Under the pieces are notes generated by a model. It was not told where the DNA came from. It was given only the letters and a program-made list of their open reading frames with translations, and ran no database searches. From a virus, in IMG/VR virus record IMGVR_UViG_3300027861_000123, positions 1 through 32,502 of that record: 32,502 bases of DNA; one strand, 5' to 3'. Positions 29,438-32,502 of this stretch are shown piece after piece. The position numbers were made by a program, and so were the translations under genes. Each line of letters opens with the position of its first letter. Position 1 is the first letter of the stretch.

Positions 29438-29917
29438 ATGATACACGCAACAACAGATTCTAATGCAGTTTTTATAGTAACGACAGAAGAGAAAAGAATT
29501 GATACTGGTGTACCATCTTCGCAGATAAGATATTTGTTTAAATTAACAAATGATATGTCTGAGAATGTTGTTTATGCTTATGGGCAAAGTCAGGTAGTAA
29601 ATGATAGATATACAAAGGTTGAAATTATATCAGGTGTCAATAGTGTATATACAGGTACAGTAAATTTTAGTCCTAGTGGGTATTGGACTTATGAAATATT
29701 TGAGGTGTCTTGGCAAGATTCTACAGTAACATTAGATGATGACCACGCACCTAAAACAGAAACACAAGTATTAACTCCTCTTGCATCAGATAAAGGAGTT
29801 GTTAAAGGAAGTATAGAAAAAGGAAAATTAAACGTAGCAGAAGCATCAGGATCAGAAGAAGTACAATATACAGAACATTCTGCACCTACTGGTACGAATT
29901 ACATATATGTTAGTTAA
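29438..29917 (+). CDS. Virion protein, first gene of the adhesin operon
   Basis: This 159-residue protein starts at AATT-ATG. It is beta-rich with an Ig-like flavour: FIVTTEEKRIDTGVPSSQIR, YLFKLTNDMSENVVYAYG, then YWTYEIFEVSWQDSTV and a C-terminal tail with YTEHSAPTGTNYIYVS. I remember similar proteins upstream of fibre genes in flavobacterial phages, function unassigned. As first gene behind promoter copy 5 it is probably a structural partner of the adhesin. Confidence 0.6.
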   Translation: MIHATTDSNAVFIVTTEEKRIDTGVPSSQIRYLFKLTNDMSENVVYAYGQSQVVNDRYTKVEIISGVNSVYTGTVNFSPSGYWTYEIFEVSWQDSTVTLDDDHAPKTETQVLTPLASDKGVVKGSIEKGKLNVAEASGSEEVQYTEHSAPTGTNYIYVS

Positions 29918-29930
29918 ATAAATAAAAAAA

Positions 29931-30194
29931 ATGGGAATAAAAAATACACAAGTTTTATTAAATGAACAATTAGGTCAACAAAACGGAATAGAAGTATTTA
30001 CAACTACTGCACAAACAGGAAAAGATTTTTATGCAATCTACTTTGTGCAAGAGAGTGTTATATCTTCAATTACTATGTCTAATAGTACAGGTGCAAGTAA
30101 CTTAGTTACGACAATACCTGCAGGAATGACTTTATTTGGTAACACGACTGCAATAACTCTGACTTCAGGTTTAGCAATCGGCTATAAAAACTAA
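29931..30194 (+). CDS. Small virion protein, adhesin-associated
   Basis: This is an 87-residue protein. The first half holds NEQLGQQNGIEVFTTTAQTG, KDFYAIYFVQESVISSIT; the second has TIPAGMTLFGNTTAITLTSG, ending LAIGYKN. The AG.TL.G....TL.SG..I.Y pattern is shared by short phage proteins near fibre genes, sometimes called spike-base-like. It could be the attachment collar for the giant adhesin, which starts 3 bases after its stop. That is inference. Confidence 0.55.
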   Translation: MGIKNTQVLLNEQLGQQNGIEVFTTTAQTGKDFYAIYFVQESVISSITMSNSTGASNLVTTIPAGMTLFGNTTAITLTSGLAIGYKN

Positions 30195-30197
30195 TAT

Positions 30198-32502
30198 ATG
30201 TTAGCATTAGCAAACAAGCTAACCCTATCAACACAACCTACCTATAGGTTTGTAAATAAGTATTCTATTGACTTTGATGGAGTAGATGACTGTATAGTTA
30301 CTGATGGTGCAGATACTGTAGCACAAAACACTACATATTCTTTTTGGTGTAAGTCTAGCGAAACAGGGCAAAATAGAGGTGTGTTTGGACACGGTAACGC
30401 ATCTGAGGGTGGTTTTCATTTTAATTGGAGTGGAGACAGACCATTATTGTATTTAGGTGTAGGATATTATGTTTATTGGAATGATACAACTGCTATTGAT
30501 GATGGAGAGTGGCATCATTGGGTAGTATATTCAGAACCAAATAATTTAAGTAATTGTAAATTGTATTGTGATGGAATTTTACAAACAGTAAACCTAATAG
30601 AAACATCAGGAAGTTTAGAAGCATACACAGAATCATTAACTATAGGTGGCGACCAACAATCAGGTGGTAATTACTTTGAAGGACAGATAGATGAGTTTGC
30701 AGTTTACGATAGAGAACTCACACAAGCAGAGATTACTCGTATGTATAACACCTATTATAGCCCTAATAGAATTGCTAATTCTAACTTTGCTCAGATAGGA
30801 AACGAAGAAGTAACTAATGGAGATTTTAGTCAGATAGGTAGTGAACTTGTAACTAATGGCAACTTTGCAACAGATAGTGATTGGACAAAAGAAACAGGTT
30901 GGACAATAGCTAATAGTAAAGCAGTTGCTAATACTACAGGTACACAACAAATATATCAAAATGTAGGGCTTGTAAATGGAAAAACATACAAGATAAGTTA
31001 TTCTGTTTCTGATTTTGTATCAGGTGCTATGTATTTATCATTAAATGGTAATGGCTTTATAAGTCCACCCTCAACATCTGATGATAATAATGTTGTTCAC
31101 TATGTAACTTATTCAGGTAGTGATGGAATGATATACTTTCGTGGTTCTCCAAATGTTAATGCTTCAATAGACAACGTATCAGTAAAAGAGGTTGCGCAAG
31201 ATTGGAGTTTAGGTGTTACTTGGTCTATGGGAGATGGTGTTGCAAATTTTGAAGGTAGTGGTTCTACAACTTCTGCATTAATTCAAACTCAGAATATAAA
31301 TTTACCTAGTGGTAAAAGCTACAATATAAAATTTGATATATCTAATGCTACAGGTAACGCATCACTATGGATAGGTAATGACGTAGGTAGTGTTAATTAT
31401 TTTGGTACTAGCTATGTTAATCGCCCAAATGGAAGTTATGATTTGTACTTTACAATGCCTAGTACACAAACTTCATTATCTTTTTATGCTAATCAGTCAG
31501 GAAGTAATTTCACAATAGACAACATATCAATCAAAGAATTAGGGCAGGGGTGGAGTTTTGGCGCAGGGTGGTCTACAGATGGAACTAAGGCAATAGCAGG
31601 TGCAGGTACTCAATCTAACCTAACAACTGTTAATAACCCACTTACTGTTGGTACAACTGTAAAAATTACATATACAATAAGTGATTATGTAGCAGGTACA
31701 TCAAAAGTTTTTTTTGGTGGTGGTTTAGCAGGTACAGTTAGAAATGCAAATGGAACTTATACTGAAACAAATGTAGTTACTACTAATGGTAGTTTTCTTA
31801 TTCAAAAAAGTTCTGATGGAGATTTTAGCATAGACAACATAGTAGTACAAGAACTAAAGCACGACGCTACAAACCTTATGCTTAATGCAGGTGCTTATCA
31901 GTCAGCTAATCCTTTGATCACTTCTACTAAGAGTATGGAGTTTGATGGTACAGATGATTATTTAGAAGTAGGAGATGTAGGAACTGTAAAATCTATGTCT
32001 TTTTGGTTTAATCCTGATGCAGCAATAACTTCTTCTTCTTCTTCTGAAAGATTATTTGGTTTTAATACAGTATCTCCTTCTGCTTTTGCTTTAGGCATAC
32101 AAACAGGTTCTGCTACAAGTAGTTTATCAGGAGAAACTTTAACAGTATTACCTGACAGTACAAGTAGAACTGCTACAACAAAAGAATTTGATGCAAATAG
32201 GTGGTATCATATTGCAATAGCTTGGAATGAAACTGCTAGTTATTTTGATATATATGTAGATGGTGTTTTAAGTACAGATTTAAATACAGGTACACATACT
32301 TTAGCAAATTGGACTGGTTTTAGAATTGGTGGTGCATTAGACCAATCTACAGAATTTAATGGACAAATAACAGAAGTAGGTAATTGGGATAGAACATTAA
32401 CATCATTAGAAGTAGCATCACTATACAATCAAGGTATGCCTACTAATCTACTTGTAAATAGAAACGACTATCAGTCAGGTAACCCTACAGTATTTAATAC
32501 TA
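30198..32502 (+). CDS. Giant modular receptor-binding/adhesin protein, N-terminal part (3' end missing at contig edge)
   Basis: This frame starts with ATG 30198 and is open to the last base (768 codons plus 1 base). The first domain (about nt 30261-30750) is LamG-like: SIDFDGVDDCIV, then WHHWVVYSEPNN and YDRELTQAEITRMYN. Jelly-roll modules follow (NEEVTNGDF, SELVTNGNF), with IDNVSVKEV near 31164 and IDNISIKEL near 31520. A second LamG-like domain begins near 31935 (FDGTDDYLEV) and contains WYHIAIAWNE. From 31068 on it is the allelic counterpart of 1-1417. Joined in frame to 1418-4464 it would give about 1783 residues. The protein is probably the main host-recognition structure. Confidence 0.85.
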   Translation, partial: MLALANKLTLSTQPTYRFVNKYSIDFDGVDDCIVTDGADTVAQNTTYSFWCKSSETGQNRGVFGHGNASEGGFHFNWSGDRPLLYLGVGYYVYWNDTTAIDDGEWHHWVVYSEPNNLSNCKLYCDGILQTVNLIETSGSLEAYTESLTIGGDQQSGGNYFEGQIDEFAVYDRELTQAEITRMYNTYYSPNRIANSNFAQIGNEEVTNGDFSQIGSELVTNGNFATDSDWTKETGWTIANSKAVANTTGTQQIYQNVGLVNGKTYKISYSVSDFVSGAMYLSLNGNGFISPPSTSDDNNVVHYVTYSGSDGMIYFRGSPNVNASIDNVSVKEVAQDWSLGVTWSMGDGVANFEGSGSTTSALIQTQNINLPSGKSYNIKFDISNATGNASLWIGNDVGSVNYFGTSYVNRPNGSYDLYFTMPSTQTSLSFYANQSGSNFTIDNISIKELGQGWSFGAGWSTDGTKAIAGAGTQSNLTTVNNPLTVGTTVKITYTISDYVAGTSKVFFGGGLAGTVRNANGTYTETNVVTTNGSFLIQKSSDGDFSIDNIVVQELKHDATNLMLNAGAYQSANPLITSTKSMEFDGTDDYLEVGDVGTVKSMSFWFNPDAAITSSSSSERLFGFNTVSPSAFALGIQTGSATSSLSGETLTVLPDSTSRTATTKEFDANRWYHIAIAWNETASYFDIYVDGVLSTDLNTGTHTLANWTGFRIGGALDQSTEFNGQITEVGNWDRTLTSLEVASLYNQGMPTNLLVNRNDYQSGNPTVFNT
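31068..32502. repeat. Right end of contig overlap; second allele of 1-1417
   Basis: 31068-31194 equals 1-127 exactly and 32404-32502 equals 1319-1417 exactly, with diverged stretches between. The conserved parts are mostly inter-domain linkers and the ends of modules; the diverged parts are beta-sandwich cores. Both copies keep the same frame and the same domain order. Confidence 0.8.

Noticed and set aside
30228-32428. Minus-strand frames at 30228-30419, 30660-30959 and 32240-32428
   Set aside because: They lie in the adhesin, are Cys/Ser/Ile-rich shadows and are not conserved between the two alleles.
31068-32502. True direct terminal repeat of the virion DNA
   Set aside because: The two copies differ strongly in their middles, which a terminal repeat in one molecule would not; allelic assembly is simpler.
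1-32502. tRNA genes or CRISPR array
   Set aside because: No cloverleaf-like segments or regularly spaced identical repeats were seen; the repeats found are coding modules or promoter motifs.

Overview
This window looks like an essentially complete, AT-rich tailed-phage genome of about 31.1 kb from a Bacteroidetes host, most likely a flavobacterium. All supported genes lie on the + strand, tightly packed with ATGA/TAATG overlaps. Three things point to Bacteroidetes. The protein set (terminase pair, XkdF-type protease, capsid, portal with a Cys/His tail domain, NinB/NinG, HTH proteins) is of the kind seen in flavobacterial phages. The best early promoter has a perfect TAnnTTTG element. Shine-Dalgarno sites are essentially absent, replaced by an A/T-rich start context. 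Identifications come from reading the sequence and remembering families; no database search was run.

Layout, read as a circle: (1) 30198-32502 plus 1-4464 is one giant receptor-binding/adhesin gene with LamG-like and jelly-roll carbohydrate-binding-like domains, split by the contig ends. (2) 4469-7212 holds a small protein, the portal and a head-completion protein. (3) 7212-8148 is a compact lysis-type cassette with two small membrane proteins and a DUF5675 protein. (4) 8108-9235 is a metallophosphoesterase. (5) A 100-bp regulatory gap (9236-9335) starts the early region, 9336-15367. It encodes an SSB-like protein, a DnaA-domain-IV-like protein, an HTH replication protein, an HTH_39 protein, NinG, a sigma-factor-like protein, zinc-ribbon proteins, a DUF3310 protein and NinB. 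(6) 15413-16874 is the terminase pair. (7) 17019-25770 is the tail module, with a probable -1 frameshifted chaperone and the tape measure. (8) 25807-30194 is the head module and small virion proteins.

The ends of the window overlap. Positions 1-1417 correspond to 31068-32502, with exactly 127 identical bases at the left edge and 99 at the right, but diverged domain cores between them. The simplest reading is a circular phage genome assembled from a population carrying two alleles of the receptor-binding gene, giving circles of 31,067 or 31,085 bp.

The most interesting regulatory signal is a repeated intergenic motif, ATCAAA-N15-TCTATTATATA, found upstream of five late transcription units (terminase, tail, protease, scaffold/capsid, virion/adhesin). 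It does not resemble the host TAnnTTTG promoter. Because the early region encodes a sigma-factor-like protein (13474-14037), I propose that a phage sigma factor switches on a late regulon from this motif. No integrase, lysogeny repressor, DNA polymerase, reverse transcriptase, tRNA or CRISPR array was seen. The phage is probably lytic and relies on the host replisome.
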